DNA of 64,000 nucleotides from Ruminococcus difficilis (GTDB lineage: Bacteria > Bacillota_A > Clostridia > Oscillospirales > Acutalibacteraceae): positions 62,001-126,000 of the forward strand of contig NZ_JAEQMG010000040.1 of assembly GCF_016680995.1 (NCBI RefSeq), in the 5' to 3' direction. The position numbers were made by a program, and so were the translations under genes. How positions within the stretch are numbered: position 1 is the first letter of the stretch; each line of letters starts with the position of its first letter. The notes under the pieces were generated by a model that had not been told where the DNA came from, searched no databases, and saw nothing but the letters and a program-made list of their open reading frames with translations. Below are positions 55,466 through 63,609 of this stretch, one piece after another.

Positions 55466-56592
55466 TTCCGTTTAACAAAGCTTCAATTACAAAACTCGAA
55501 GAGGAATATTTAATAGATGCATTACATCATAGTAAACTTTCTGGCGATGGCAAATATACGATGAAAGTATATGAGATGTTGAAGCAACGCTTTGACTTCG
55601 ATAATGTATTATTGACAACTTCCGGTACAACTGCTCTGGAAATGTCTGCATTACTTATTGATCTTCAGCCGGACGATGAGGTTATAGTCCCTTCGTTTAC
55701 TTTTTCGTCTACTGTAAATGCGTTTTTGTTAAGGAGAGCAAGACCGATTTTTTGTGATATTAGGCAAGATACGTTAAATATGGATGAATCACTGATCGAA
55801 GGATTAATCACACCTAAAACGAAGGCCATTTACTGTGTCGATTATGCAGGTGTGCCATGTGAAATGGACACAATTAATCGTATTGCGGAAAAATATGGCT
55901 TGTTTGTTATAGAGGATGCAGCTCAGTCTATCGGTTCAAAGTATAAGGGTAGATTTGCAGGTTCATTGGCGGAGTTTGGATGCTTCTCTTTTCATGAAAC
56001 GAAAAACTATGTTATGGGTGAGGGTGGTGCTATCGTACTTAACAATGATAAGTATTTAGATCGTGCTGAAATCATTCGAGAAAAGGGAACGAATCGTCGC
56101 CAGGTTTTAAAGGGATGGGTAGACAAATATACATGGCATGATATCGGATCATCTTTTTTGCCCTCTGATTTGTTAGCGGCTGTTCTGACTGCTCAATTAG
56201 AGCGCTTTGATGAAATAATGGAGAAGCGTTTATTAATCTGGAATACATATCACGAGGGATTGAAGGAATTAGATGAAGAAGGGTACTTGCGAAGAACTGT
56301 TGTTCCTGATACCGTTCAACACAATGGTCATATGTACAATATCCTCTTGCCTTCGGATAAAGTGAGAACAGGTTTGGTTGATAGTCTTAAGAGTGAAGGT
56401 ATTATGGCGTACATATGTTATGTTCCGCTTCATTCAGCACCTATGGGTCAGAAGTTGGGGTATCATCCAGAGAATTGTCCAATAACGGAGGACTATGGTT
56501 CCAGAGTTCTTAGACTGCCATTATTTGCGGATATGACTAAGGAGGATGCTCTTTTTGTAATTGATAGAATTACCAGGATATTAAAGAGATAA
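55462..56592 (+). CDS. DegT/DnrJ/EryC1-type sugar aminotransferase (WecE-like)
   Basis: A 376-residue PLP enzyme: 'MIPFNKASITKLEEEYLIDA', 'LLTTSGTTALEMSALLIDLQ', 'FVIEDAAQSIGSKYKGRFAG', 'CFSFHETKNYVMGEGGAIV' with the PLP-binding Lys, and 'HMYNILLPSDKVRTGLV'. The WecE/RffA subgroup aminates the 4-keto group of dTDP-sugars. With the preceding genes the product would be dTDP-4-amino-2,4,6-trideoxyhexose (inference). It is the last gene of the main cluster and the intact relative of the broken copy at 44513. Confidence 0.92.
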   Translation: MIPFNKASITKLEEEYLIDALHHSKLSGDGKYTMKVYEMLKQRFDFDNVLLTTSGTTALEMSALLIDLQPDDEVIVPSFTFSSTVNAFLLRRARPIFCDIRQDTLNMDESLIEGLITPKTKAIYCVDYAGVPCEMDTINRIAEKYGLFVIEDAAQSIGSKYKGRFAGSLAEFGCFSFHETKNYVMGEGGAIVLNNDKYLDRAEIIREKGTNRRQVLKGWVDKYTWHDIGSSFLPSDLLAAVLTAQLERFDEIMEKRLLIWNTYHEGLKELDEEGYLRRTVVPDTVQHNGHMYNILLPSDKVRTGLVDSLKSEGIMAYICYVPLHSAPMGQKLGYHPENCPITEDYGSRVLRLPLFADMTKEDALFVIDRITRILKR

Positions 56593-56890
56593 TAGTTTAA
56601 ATCGAGAATTAGTATTATTGTTTTATTATATAGTACAATGGCTCTATGAATATGCTTTAGACAGTTTAAGGGATATGATGGGCGTTAAGGTTCTTAAACA
56701 GAGCTTTAATGAAAAGACTCTTTTTAGATAAATGCTCTGAATTCTAGATATAATCATTGCATTTCATAATGGACTATGATAATATAGCTATATAAACATT
56801 ATAATCAGTTAACTAGAATAGAGATTTCAATTATAGGTGTTATAATGTGTAATAAACAAGATCGAGATTCAAAAAAAGGTAATTAGTAAT
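56593..56890. other. AT-rich gap between glycan cluster and defence gene
   Basis: No convincing gene. A frame at about 56643-56731 reads 'YALDSLRDMMGVKVLKQS' without a ribosome site and may be a remnant. An extended -10 (TGTTATAAT, 56838-56846) lies 45 bases before the deaminase ATG. Confidence 0.5.
56838..56846 (+). promoter_or_regulatory. Extended -10 element before the deaminase gene
   Basis: TG-T-TATAAT forms an extended -10; no good -35 is seen. The transcript would start about 40 bases before the ATG at 56891. Confidence 0.55.
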
Positions 56891-58348
56891 ATGGTTGGTT
56901 CTGAAATTGTTCTTGGATTAATAACTACTGTTGGAACTGATACTGAAAATGTTATCAGGTATATGAAGGAACATCTGAATAAATTTTTATATAATGTTGA
57001 AGTGATTAATGTATCATCTGAAATCCTATCGACATTCTCCGAAGGGAACGGTGAACTAAACTTCACTACAGAGTATGACCGTATTAAATACTTTATGGAT
57101 TTAGGCAATGACGTAAGGGAAAGAACTAATGATGCAAGTATCATTATGAAAGGTGTAGTAGCTTATATCCTTAGCCAAAGGGATTCTGTTGATAATCCCT
57201 CACCAAGAGAGCGAACAGCATATATTATTAAGTCAATTAAACATCCTGACGAAGCAGATTATCTGAAACAAGTGTATGGTGATGGCTTCCATTTGATTGG
57301 TATCACAAGCAATATTTGTAATAGAAAAAACTATTTGACGAATGTTAAGAATATGGAATCGTCTCAAGCACTTGAATTAATGACGAGAGATTCAGATGAA
57401 ATCAACGACTTAGGTCAGCATACTCAGGATGCATTTCAAAACTCTGATTACTTTATTAATGTGGGAGCAAATACAAATGACATTCAAAATTCTGTTTTTC
57501 GATTAATTGATTTGCTTTTTGGCAATCCTTTTATTACACCGACATTTGAAGAATATGCAATGTTTATGGCTTATGCTGCTTCAATGAGATCTGCTGATTT
57601 ATCTCGACAAATTGGAGCCGTGATAACCAGAGATAATGAAATATTATCTTCTGGAGTAAATGATTGTCCCCGATATAAAGGAGGATTATACTGGCAGATA
57701 CATGATCAAAATTGTTATTATGATGAAAAAAATGGGCGTGATTATATGCTTGGATTTGATTCGAACAAAAAAGAACAGAATGAGATTATAGATAAGATAC
57801 TTTTGAATTTGGGTGTTGAAAATACACCAGACAATAAAAAAAGAATAAAAAGATCCGGAATAGGAGCATTAACAGAATACGGAAGGGTAGTTCACGCTGA
57901 AATGGAGGCTATCCTTTCATGTGCTAGAAATAGCATTTCTAGTAAAGATGCCACAATGTATGCCACTACTTTTCCTTGCCACAACTGCGCAAAGCATATT
58001 ATTGCGGCAGGAATAAAAAAGGTAGTATATATTGAGCCTTACCCTAAAAGCAAGGCTATAAAATTTTATAAGCGTGAAATATCGACCGAATTAGAAGATG
58101 TAGGGGAAAAAGTTGTTTTTATCCCCTTTTCCGGAGTAGGACCTCGTAGATACATTGATTTATTTGCTATGACTTCAAGCAAATGGGGTCAAAAGATTAG
58201 AAAAGATGAAGATGGTAATAAAGTTGAGTGGGACAGAACCAAAGCAAAAATCCGGAATCCAATGAATCCATTGTCATATCTTGATTATGAAAAAGTTGCC
58301 TATTTATCATATTATGATGAGATTAAAGGAGAGGATAATAATGGCTAG
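56891..58348 (+). CDS. Anti-phage dCTP deaminase-like protein
   Basis: A 485-residue two-part protein. The N-terminal ~220 residues start 'EIVLGLITTVGTDTENVIRY' and resemble the P-loop-kinase-like domain of defence dCTP deaminases, though a full Walker A is not obvious. Residues ~225-450 are a deoxycytidylate-deaminase fold with zinc ligands in 'RVVHAEMEAIL' (His335, catalytic Glu337) and 'TFPCHNCAKHI' (Cys363, Cys366). 'SADLSRQIGAVIT' and 'GVNDCPRYKGGLYW' agree with the dCMP-deaminase family. Defence members destroy dCTP during phage infection. It stands apart from the glycan operon with its own promoter, and a small gene overlaps its end. Confidence 0.86.
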   Translation: MVGSEIVLGLITTVGTDTENVIRYMKEHLNKFLYNVEVINVSSEILSTFSEGNGELNFTTEYDRIKYFMDLGNDVRERTNDASIIMKGVVAYILSQRDSVDNPSPRERTAYIIKSIKHPDEADYLKQVYGDGFHLIGITSNICNRKNYLTNVKNMESSQALELMTRDSDEINDLGQHTQDAFQNSDYFINVGANTNDIQNSVFRLIDLLFGNPFITPTFEEYAMFMAYAASMRSADLSRQIGAVITRDNEILSSGVNDCPRYKGGLYWQIHDQNCYYDEKNGRDYMLGFDSNKKEQNEIIDKILLNLGVENTPDNKKRIKRSGIGALTEYGRVVHAEMEAILSCARNSISSKDATMYATTFPCHNCAKHIIAAGIKKVVYIEPYPKSKAIKFYKREISTELEDVGEKVVFIPFSGVGPRRYIDLFAMTSSKWGQKIRKDEDGNKVEWDRTKAKIRNPMNPLSYLDYEKVAYLSYYDEIKGEDNNG

Positions 58349-58514
58349 TCGCTCTAGAATAAATATGAATGAAACACACACAATAATTATTGAAAAAAGA
58401 GTTACAAAAGATAGTTATGAAAAAATAACTAATAGTACAAAAAGTTGGCCGCAATGGAAAAAAAATATATGTAATAATGAACTTATTATTTCTGTTAGAT
58501 CTAAAAAGATTTAA
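58341..58514 (+). CDS. Small basic protein overlapping the deaminase end
   Basis: A 57-residue frame (ATG 58341) with AAAGGAGAGG at 58325-58334 and an 8-base overlap with the deaminase stop, so it is probably translated by coupling. It is rich in Lys, Asn and Ser, with no recognised domain. A role with the deaminase (inhibitor or sensor) is possible but unproven. Confidence 0.55.
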   Translation: MASRSRINMNETHTIIIEKRVTKDSYEKITNSTKSWPQWKKNICNNELIISVRSKKI

Positions 58515-58628
58515 ATTTTCAAAAATAAAAACGGAACTGTTATATATTTGAATAATATTATATGTAATAATGCTTTTTAACTGTATGGTGGAAGTAAACG
58601 GAGATATAAAAGCTATGCTCACATTAAT

Positions 58629-58684
58629 GCAAGTGCCAAATGAGACAGATAGACATCCGCCACAGACATCGGTTTGGCACTGTT
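58629..58684. repeat. Inverted repeat in the gap 58515-58816
   Basis: AGTGCCAAA (58632-58640) pairs with TTTGGCACT (58673-58681) across 32 bases, with GCA/TGC extending it. The gap otherwise contains only the terminator at 58774; a 30-codon frame at 58640 has no ribosome site. Confidence 0.55.
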
Positions 58685-58773
58685 GCAGAAGGAGATTATT
58701 TAGTAATAATCTATTCTGTTAAGGAAGCATGATGAGAGGCACGATTCACAAATTATAATATCGAATGAAATTA

Positions 58774-58818
58774 GACCCAGTCTCAGGGAGTTTGCTCTCT
58801 GAGGCTGGGTCACTTTTT
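58774..58818 (+). terminator. Rho-independent terminator between convergent genes
   Basis: A long stem (GACCCAG at 58774 with CTGGGTC at 58805, and most of the bases between also paired around a TTTG loop) is followed by CACTTTTTAA. It ends rightward transcripts from the deaminase unit; the convergent XRE gene stops right beside it. Confidence 0.88.
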
Positions 58819-59311
58819 AATATGCAGTTAGCAGTGATTCTACGCTGTATGATTCAAAATCCTGAAATAAATGATTCAGTGTTTCATTGATAGTCTCTAT
58901 GTTTGTGTTCCAGTTCTTAACCATATCCTTGAACTTGAGATAGTCGATGATAAAATCATAGATTGGCGTTCCGGAGATGAGATGATCCTCGGCCAAATTC
59001 AAGAAAGATTCATCAGTGATCGTATCGATCACTCTGGTTGTAAAGAGTAAATAGTCTTTTGTAGACGAAGCTGACGTTTCCGTTGCATTTTCTTCACTTA
59101 ATCCGCAAAGCCAGTCTAATGAGACATTCAATGCGGAAGCAAGAGCATAAGCAGAGGATAGATTTGGCTTTTTTGTTGATGATTCATAACCGCTGATGCT
59201 GAGAGGAGATACTCCTGATTGTTCAGACAGTCCTTTTTGTGATAGTTCGGCTTTGATTCTGGCGGCTTTGAGTCTTTCTGAAAAGACAGCAGACGAAAAT
59301 TCTGATTTCAT
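58817..59311 (-). CDS. XRE-family transcriptional regulator
   Basis: A 164-residue protein with an N-terminal helix-turn-helix: 'FSERLKAARIKAELSQKGLS' then 'EQSGVSPLSISGYESSTKKP' and 'LASALNVSLDWLCGLSE' (residues 10-75), the Cro/cI type. The C-terminal ~85 residues are helical and unrecognised. It is read leftward, opposite to the predicted RNA at 59617. Two near-identical 20-bp palindromes at 59444 and 59467 lie upstream and overlap its likely promoter (-10 TATAAT at 59418-59423 on the minus strand), pointing to self-repression. Confidence 0.9.
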   Translation of the reverse strand: MKSEFSSAVFSERLKAARIKAELSQKGLSEQSGVSPLSISGYESSTKKPNLSSAYALASALNVSLDWLCGLSEENATETSASSTKDYLLFTTRVIDTITDESFLNLAEDHLISGTPIYDFIIDYLKFKDMVKNWNTNIETINETLNHLFQDFESYSVESLLTAY

Positions 59312-59443
59312 TTTTCTCCCTTTTCCTTTCTCAAATAGTATGTCCCGGTATTCGACATAGTGCTGGTGATACCGGTAAACTATTTCCTATGGTGGTTGTA
59401 AGAATTGTTGCTTTGAAATTATAAAAAAATATATTATTTTCAG

Positions 59444-59486
59444 TACTACTCTATAGAGAAGTAAAGTACTACTCTATAGAGTAGTA
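59444..59486. promoter_or_regulatory. Tandem 20-bp palindromic operators
   Basis: Box 2 (59467-59486) is the perfect palindrome TACTACTCTATAGAGTAGTA. Box 1 (59444-59463) is the same with one mismatch. They are 23 bp apart, about two helix turns, so dimers would bind one face. They lie just upstream of the leftward promoter of the XRE gene, the likely ligand. A related palindrome occurs at 62898. Confidence 0.82.
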
Positions 59487-59604
59487 TATATATTATAATA
59501 TTTATAAATAGCAATGTCAATAATAATTATCTAAATAATAAAAGTTCTGAAATTGTTATAAAATAATATAAAAGTTGTTGACAAACATATGATTGTTATG
59601 ATAG

Positions 59605-59755
59605 TATAATAGAAAAGAAAACGCCGCGTAGGGTACGGCAATACCTTACGCGGCTTGAACTGAAAACCTGGACGGAATTACAGCTCATGGGATAATTATA
59701 CATGATTCTCCTTAAGCTGTAAAGGTGTTTTTGCAGTTTAAGGAGAATTTTTTTG
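59605..59755 (+). ncRNA. Predicted structured RNA with strong terminator
   Basis: A TATAAT (59605-59610; TTGACA at 59578 is 21 bases upstream) predicts a start near 59617. The RNA would contain a 13-bp GC-rich hairpin (59623-59635 / 59642-59654), a ~50-base central stretch, and a ~19-bp terminator stem (59705-59723 / 59730-59748) followed by six T. There is no ORF inside. Another hairpin (59761-59768 / 59779-59786) follows. It could be an independent small RNA or an attenuator for the 59863 gene. I do not recognise the class. Confidence 0.6.
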
Positions 59756-59862
59756 AAAAAATGTAAGCTTTACAAGACGCTTACATCTATTCTAATCATG
59801 GAAAAACACGGTCGCTATGGATCTTAACAGCGGCTAAATAAAATGAATATAGGAGGATAACT

Positions 59863-60030
59863 ATGTTTAGAAAATATGATCAAATTGATAGGGCTCAAAT
59901 CAGTCCTCAGGATATTGAGAAAATGACTCGCTTTATAAAGAAAACCTATGAGGATGGCACCTGTGAAAAAGTTGCGCGCATAATCGAGAAGAGAATGCGT
60001 ATCACCTCTGATACATTTTTTGAGGATTAG
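59863..60030 (+). CDS. Small protein, 55 residues, unknown function
   Basis: ATG 59863 has a strong ribosome site (AGGAGG at 59851). The product is charged and probably all-helical ('SPQDIEKMTRFIKKTYEDGT', 'EKVARIIEKRM'). No family recognised. It follows the predicted RNA at 59605 and precedes another small gene at 60185; together they look like accessory-element cargo. Confidence 0.65.
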   Translation: MFRKYDQIDRAQISPQDIEKMTRFIKKTYEDGTCEKVARIIEKRMRITSDTFFED

Positions 60031-60184
60031 GCGATTCTGAAAAGGATGAGACAAAGATTATTGCAGAGTCTGTTTATTCAGATATCGATAAACATATTGA
60101 TAAGTTATTTCTGCAATGCTATTTTATAATGTTTACCATCTAATTTCATGCCAACACTATTGATAGAAACGGGAGGTAGGCTGT

Positions 60185-60454
60185 ATGAAATGTGAAATAA
60201 TGATTGAGAAGAAGCTTGTCTGTATTTGGCTCAACCGGAATGAGTCTGCTGCGCCTGAGGTGCCGGCGTTGCTCAAGCCGATATACCAAAAGTATAAAGC
60301 TATTAATTATACGGTAGTCGTATTTCGATCAGGAAGTCAGAATTTGCTTAAGTTATCAAGTGAGCTGTTAAGGTACAACCGTCGTCTGTTTGCAGAAAGA
60401 GAAGAAGAAAGCGCCGGGAAAAAAGACCCTACTCGGGAGAATCAATCGGGATAG
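60185..60454 (+). CDS. Small hypothetical protein, 89 residues
   Basis: ATG 60185 behind GGGAGG. Residues 1-70 look like a small alpha/beta fold ('CEIMIEKKLVCIWLNRNE', 'AINYTVVVFRSGSQNLLKLS', 'LLRYNRRLFAERE'), then a polar tail. The pattern resembles small proteins carried on clostridial integrative elements, but I cannot name a family. Confidence 0.65.
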   Translation: MKCEIMIEKKLVCIWLNRNESAAPEVPALLKPIYQKYKAINYTVVVFRSGSQNLLKLSSELLRYNRRLFAEREEESAGKKDPTRENQSG

Positions 60455-60890
60455 GCATTAATGGTAATACGGAGAACCGGAGAATTGCATAAAGCTCAAT
60501 AAATCTTTTTTGAGCTTTACTCAAAGATCATTGTTTGTATCAAAGAGCAATTAATTATTTCTTATTCCATTGCTATTGGTCGATAGAAAACGGCTTGAAC
60601 AGTGAGCTTTTACCGTGTCTCAAAAATCCCCCCTCTTAAAAAGTGACGTATCAACATGTTTTCAATATCCCTGATAGACCGTCAAAAAGATCATCCTTTC
60701 ATGCGACCCATTTCCCTTCAATATAGAGAATAAAGGGATCGTAACGCTATTGCCGGACAGCCTTAATACAAGCAGATTCAGTCCGGTGTGCTAATGCTTG
60801 ATTTATCGGCGAATAATAAATGACAATACGCCTCCTATGAGTAAGAGCTTATTTCTTACATAGGAGGCGTATCTTTTCGTTTTATGTTTT
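60455..60890. other. Gap without a gene
   Basis: No credible coding frame. A 14-bp stem with an inner 5-bp helix (60826-60839 / 60859-60872) at the right end probably ends the leftward gene 60891-62690 and could also stop rightward transcripts, since CTTTTCGTTTT follows on the plus strand. Confidence 0.6.
60826..60880 (-). terminator. Hairpin terminator of the transglutaminase-dockerin gene
   Basis: A perfect 14-bp stem with an additional inner pairing (GTAAG/CTTAC) lies 18 bases beyond the stop of the leftward gene. The T-rich tail on the minus strand is weak, so it is moderately supported. Confidence 0.65.
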
Positions 60891-62690
60891 TTATATCGGT
60901 TCTCCGATTTTGCAGTTGACGTTGATATTGCTCAGCCATTTTTGGATGAGCGTTGCGTCCATGATCGTGATCTCTGAATCGCGGTTCACATCGGCAAAAT
61001 CGGCACTGACGGTGCAGGGTGTATTGATTCCTGCCTCGTGGCGCAGAATGTACGTTGAGTCCGCAACGGTGACATCTTCGCTGCGGTCTACATCACCGAG
61101 CAAAGTCTTGATCTCGACAAAGGTCATTCCGTTTTCTTTAGCGTATGTTTCAGCGGCAGTACCCTTGAAGCCGCGTACAATGAACTTCTCGTTATCGGTA
61201 TCACCGTAGATGTCCTGATTGACATAGTACGCAAACGCGTATTCGCCGATCGAGGTAACGGACGCGGGGATAGTGATTTCCTTGAGCGTTCCGCAGTAGA
61301 TGAACGCGCCTTCACCGATGGAGGTAACGGTATCGGGAATAACGATACGCTTGACTCTTTTGGTTCGCTCAAGACAGTAGTCGATACAGAAATTGTCGCC
61401 GATCGATACGACCGGTTGATCGTTGATCTCACTCGGGATCTCAAAGGTATCCGTCAGATTGTCGGGGACGTCGTCGTATTGATAGACCTCAACACCCTCA
61501 TTCCTGTTGCGGATCGAAAACAGAGAATCTCTCTTTTCAATAGAATAGTAGCGCGGCGCATCCATATTGTAGCCGGCTTCCACCTGGTAGTAGTCCGTGC
61601 CGTCATAGACCATCGCGTTGGCGTGGCCGTAGCCTGCGCCGGAATCCTTATTACCGTTTCTCCACCAGCTTTGCAGACCGATCATCTGCGCCATTTGTAC
61701 GATCGTGGAGGTAGAAGCCCAGCAGTCGCCGCCTCCCGTAACGACCATACCGACGGCGTTGCTATAGCGGTAATCGTATTCTCTGTTTGCGACAAACCGC
61801 GCGATCGCGTCGATCTTCTCATAGGTCGTCATGGATGATGTGATGTTTTGATCGAGATACTCGCGCATCACATTCTCGGTATACTTTTTTGCATAATTAA
61901 CGGCGTTGATATGATACAGCTCAGTCTTTCCGCCCGAGGATACAGTGACATATCCGCCGTTTTCCGAGACCGTCTCTTCGATCTGATCCGGTTCTCTGCC
62001 TTGAATAGGGGAGGAGTAGCCGACGTTCCCGTAATAGTACCAGGTCCTTTTGGCAAGTGTCGCTACGCCGTTTTCAACGGTCACATCCCACGGATCGAGT
62101 GAACGGATCTGCGGATTGGTCATGCCGCTCGTCGGGAAACGATAACTCTGAGGATAATCGGAAGGAAGGGAAATATAACTGCTGTAGTCGCTGTTCAGAT
62201 AATACAGATCGACATTCTTCGCGTATACATCGGCATAATCCACAACGTTGACACGGATATAATAGGTACGATTCTTGGCGGCGACTTTGATCTCTCCTCC
62301 CGCAAAACTGTATTCAGAAGTAATGTCGGTAGGAGTCTTATCCTCCAAAGGCTCCGGATAGGAGTTGTAGCCGTACCAGTAGGTATAGGTGACGGCGGGG
62401 GTGATCAAGCCGCTCTCAGATACCGAGACGCCCTTCGGATCCAGCGATGTAAAGGTTGGATCAACAAGACCGTCGGTGTTGATCTGATAGCTCTGCGGAT
62501 ACGAATCCGGAATCGACATGTAGGATGTCGCCCAAACCTCGATCGCATACAGAGTGACATACTCTGTTGTCGCGGATGTGGGTGCCGGGTCAACTTCTGC
62601 CGCATGACCCGGCATCGCAAATGACAGGATGAGGGTCAGGATCAAAATGATCGAAACGGAAAACGATAATGGTTTGGTTTTTGCTTTCAT
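60891..62690 (-). CDS. Secreted transglutaminase-like protein with BspA repeats and dockerin
   Basis: A 599-residue exported protein. Residues 1-30 are a signal peptide (Lys-rich start, hydrophobic core, 'MPGHAA'). Two related ~105-residue beta modules follow (each with 'YPQSY' and 'SLDP'). Residues ~270-385 are a transglutaminase-like core with 'GGGDCWASTS' (Cys), 'GHANAMVYDG' (His) and 'DYYQVEAG'. Residues ~410-500 carry BspA-type leucine-rich repeats ('IPDTVTSIGEGAFIYCGTLK', 'IPASVTSIGEYAFAYY'). The C-terminus is a type I dockerin with two loops (GDVDRSEDVTVAD, ADVNRDSEITIMD). AAGGAG precedes the ATG. It probably works as a cysteine peptidase or crosslinker on a cohesin scaffold. Confidence 0.88.
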   Translation of the reverse strand: MKAKTKPLSFSVSIILILTLILSFAMPGHAAEVDPAPTSATTEYVTLYAIEVWATSYMSIPDSYPQSYQINTDGLVDPTFTSLDPKGVSVSESGLITPAVTYTYWYGYNSYPEPLEDKTPTDITSEYSFAGGEIKVAAKNRTYYIRVNVVDYADVYAKNVDLYYLNSDYSSYISLPSDYPQSYRFPTSGMTNPQIRSLDPWDVTVENGVATLAKRTWYYYGNVGYSSPIQGREPDQIEETVSENGGYVTVSSGGKTELYHINAVNYAKKYTENVMREYLDQNITSSMTTYEKIDAIARFVANREYDYRYSNAVGMVVTGGGDCWASTSTIVQMAQMIGLQSWWRNGNKDSGAGYGHANAMVYDGTDYYQVEAGYNMDAPRYYSIEKRDSLFSIRNRNEGVEVYQYDDVPDNLTDTFEIPSEINDQPVVSIGDNFCIDYCLERTKRVKRIVIPDTVTSIGEGAFIYCGTLKEITIPASVTSIGEYAFAYYVNQDIYGDTDNEKFIVRGFKGTAAETYAKENGMTFVEIKTLLGDVDRSEDVTVADSTYILRHEAGINTPCTVSADFADVNRDSEITIMDATLIQKWLSNINVNCKIGEPI

Positions 62691-62897
62691 CTAATTCTCC
62701 TTTTCTTGATCTGTATGTTCACGGACAAAAAGCAGTACGGGAATATGCAGACTATTTAGTATAAATATATCATATACTTATTCTCTGTAAATTGCAAGAC
62801 TGAGATAATCACGGGAGGAAGAGAGCCTATGATTGCCTTTTGTGTAAGGCATATATTCATCCATACTGCTGATTTAATTATTCATACAGGTTGATAC

Positions 62898-62917
62898 TAT
62901 ACTCCTATAGGAGTATA
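62898..62917. promoter_or_regulatory. 20-bp palindrome related to the 59.4 kb operators
   Basis: TATACTCCTATAGGAGTATA is a perfect palindrome with the same TACT-CTATAG-AGTA skeleton as the two boxes at 59444-59486. It probably binds the same or a sister XRE regulator. Confidence 0.65.
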
Positions 62918-63093
62918 TAGTAAAGTCATATGAAAAACTATTCCTCTGGGAATAGCTTGAGAAAAGAGGGTACAGGATGATACGATGCAATTATTATGGT
63001 ACAAAGGACATTATCAAAAAGCCTTAATTTGATTATGGAAGACAAGATTACGATTATGATCGCGGCTGCTTCTACTGAACCGATTCCATCAAC

Positions 63094-63255
63094 ATGGTGC
63101 GGGCTGAGTATGTAATTAAGCTGGCAAAGGCGCTGTATTGTGAGCCTGAGGAGTTACTGGAGAGGGTAAGTAGTATAAAGAAGTCATCGTTGTATTTTCC
63201 CAGGTGTAGTATGTATGCAATCGCTCCGCAATATCTTTTTGGTGTTACGGAGTAA
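63094..63255 (+). pseudogene. Remnant of an XRE-type regulator
   Basis: A frame with 'VRAEYVIKLAKALYCEPEEL' looks like the last helices of a Cro/cI helix-turn-helix (K-x-A-K-A-L-x-C-x-x-x-E-L-L). The preceding sequence has stops in the same frame and no start with a ribosome site. It lies just after the palindrome at 62898, as expected for a former regulator gene with its operator. Confidence 0.4.
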
Positions 63256-63349
63256 AGCATCTGTTTAAGGTTACTAAAGAAAAGAGAAATTCAGGGCTAA
63301 AAGTGAAACTCTTAAACAGTAACCTCACCACACTATTTGTTAAAAAGAG

Positions 63350-63386
63350 GCAGTCGTGCTTTATTGGGCGCGGCTGCTGTTTTTTG
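63350..63386 (+). terminator. Rho-independent terminator
   Basis: A 10-bp stem (63350-63359 / 63368-63377, with some G-T pairs) and an 8-base loop are followed by TGTTTTTTG. It sits after the regulator remnant. Confidence 0.8.
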
Positions 63387-63609
63387 ACAGTATGCTCTTG
63401 GCAATGAATCCTTTCTAATCTTCGAAATAAATGAGCTGAACTGCTTGTCATAATTAATAATGATGGATTTACAAAACAGTTTAAGTTTTTCTGTGTATTA
63501 TGTACAGAGAACACGTGTATATTTCTACATTACAATAGTAGAAATATGTGGAACGCCGTCGAAATTGATGGTAAAATAGAATATATATTTATACAAAGAA
63601 GGAAGAATT

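Larger units (their letters stand above)
62691..63609. other. Long intergenic region with a decayed regulator remnant
   Basis: There is no intact gene. It holds the upstream region of the transglutaminase gene, a palindrome at 62898, an HTH-like C-terminal fragment at 63094-63255, a terminator at 63350, and the leader of the 63610 gene. The rest (about 63390-63600) shows nothing I can identify. Confidence 0.6.

Noticed and set aside
51182..56592. rmlC and rmlD, for a rhamnose pathway
   Set aside because: No epimerase or reductase of those families is present; the genes after rmlB are a 2,3-dehydratase, a Gfo/Idh reductase and an aminotransferase.
58640..58732. 30-residue frame in the deaminase-XRE gap
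   Set aside because: No ribosome site, starts inside an inverted repeat.
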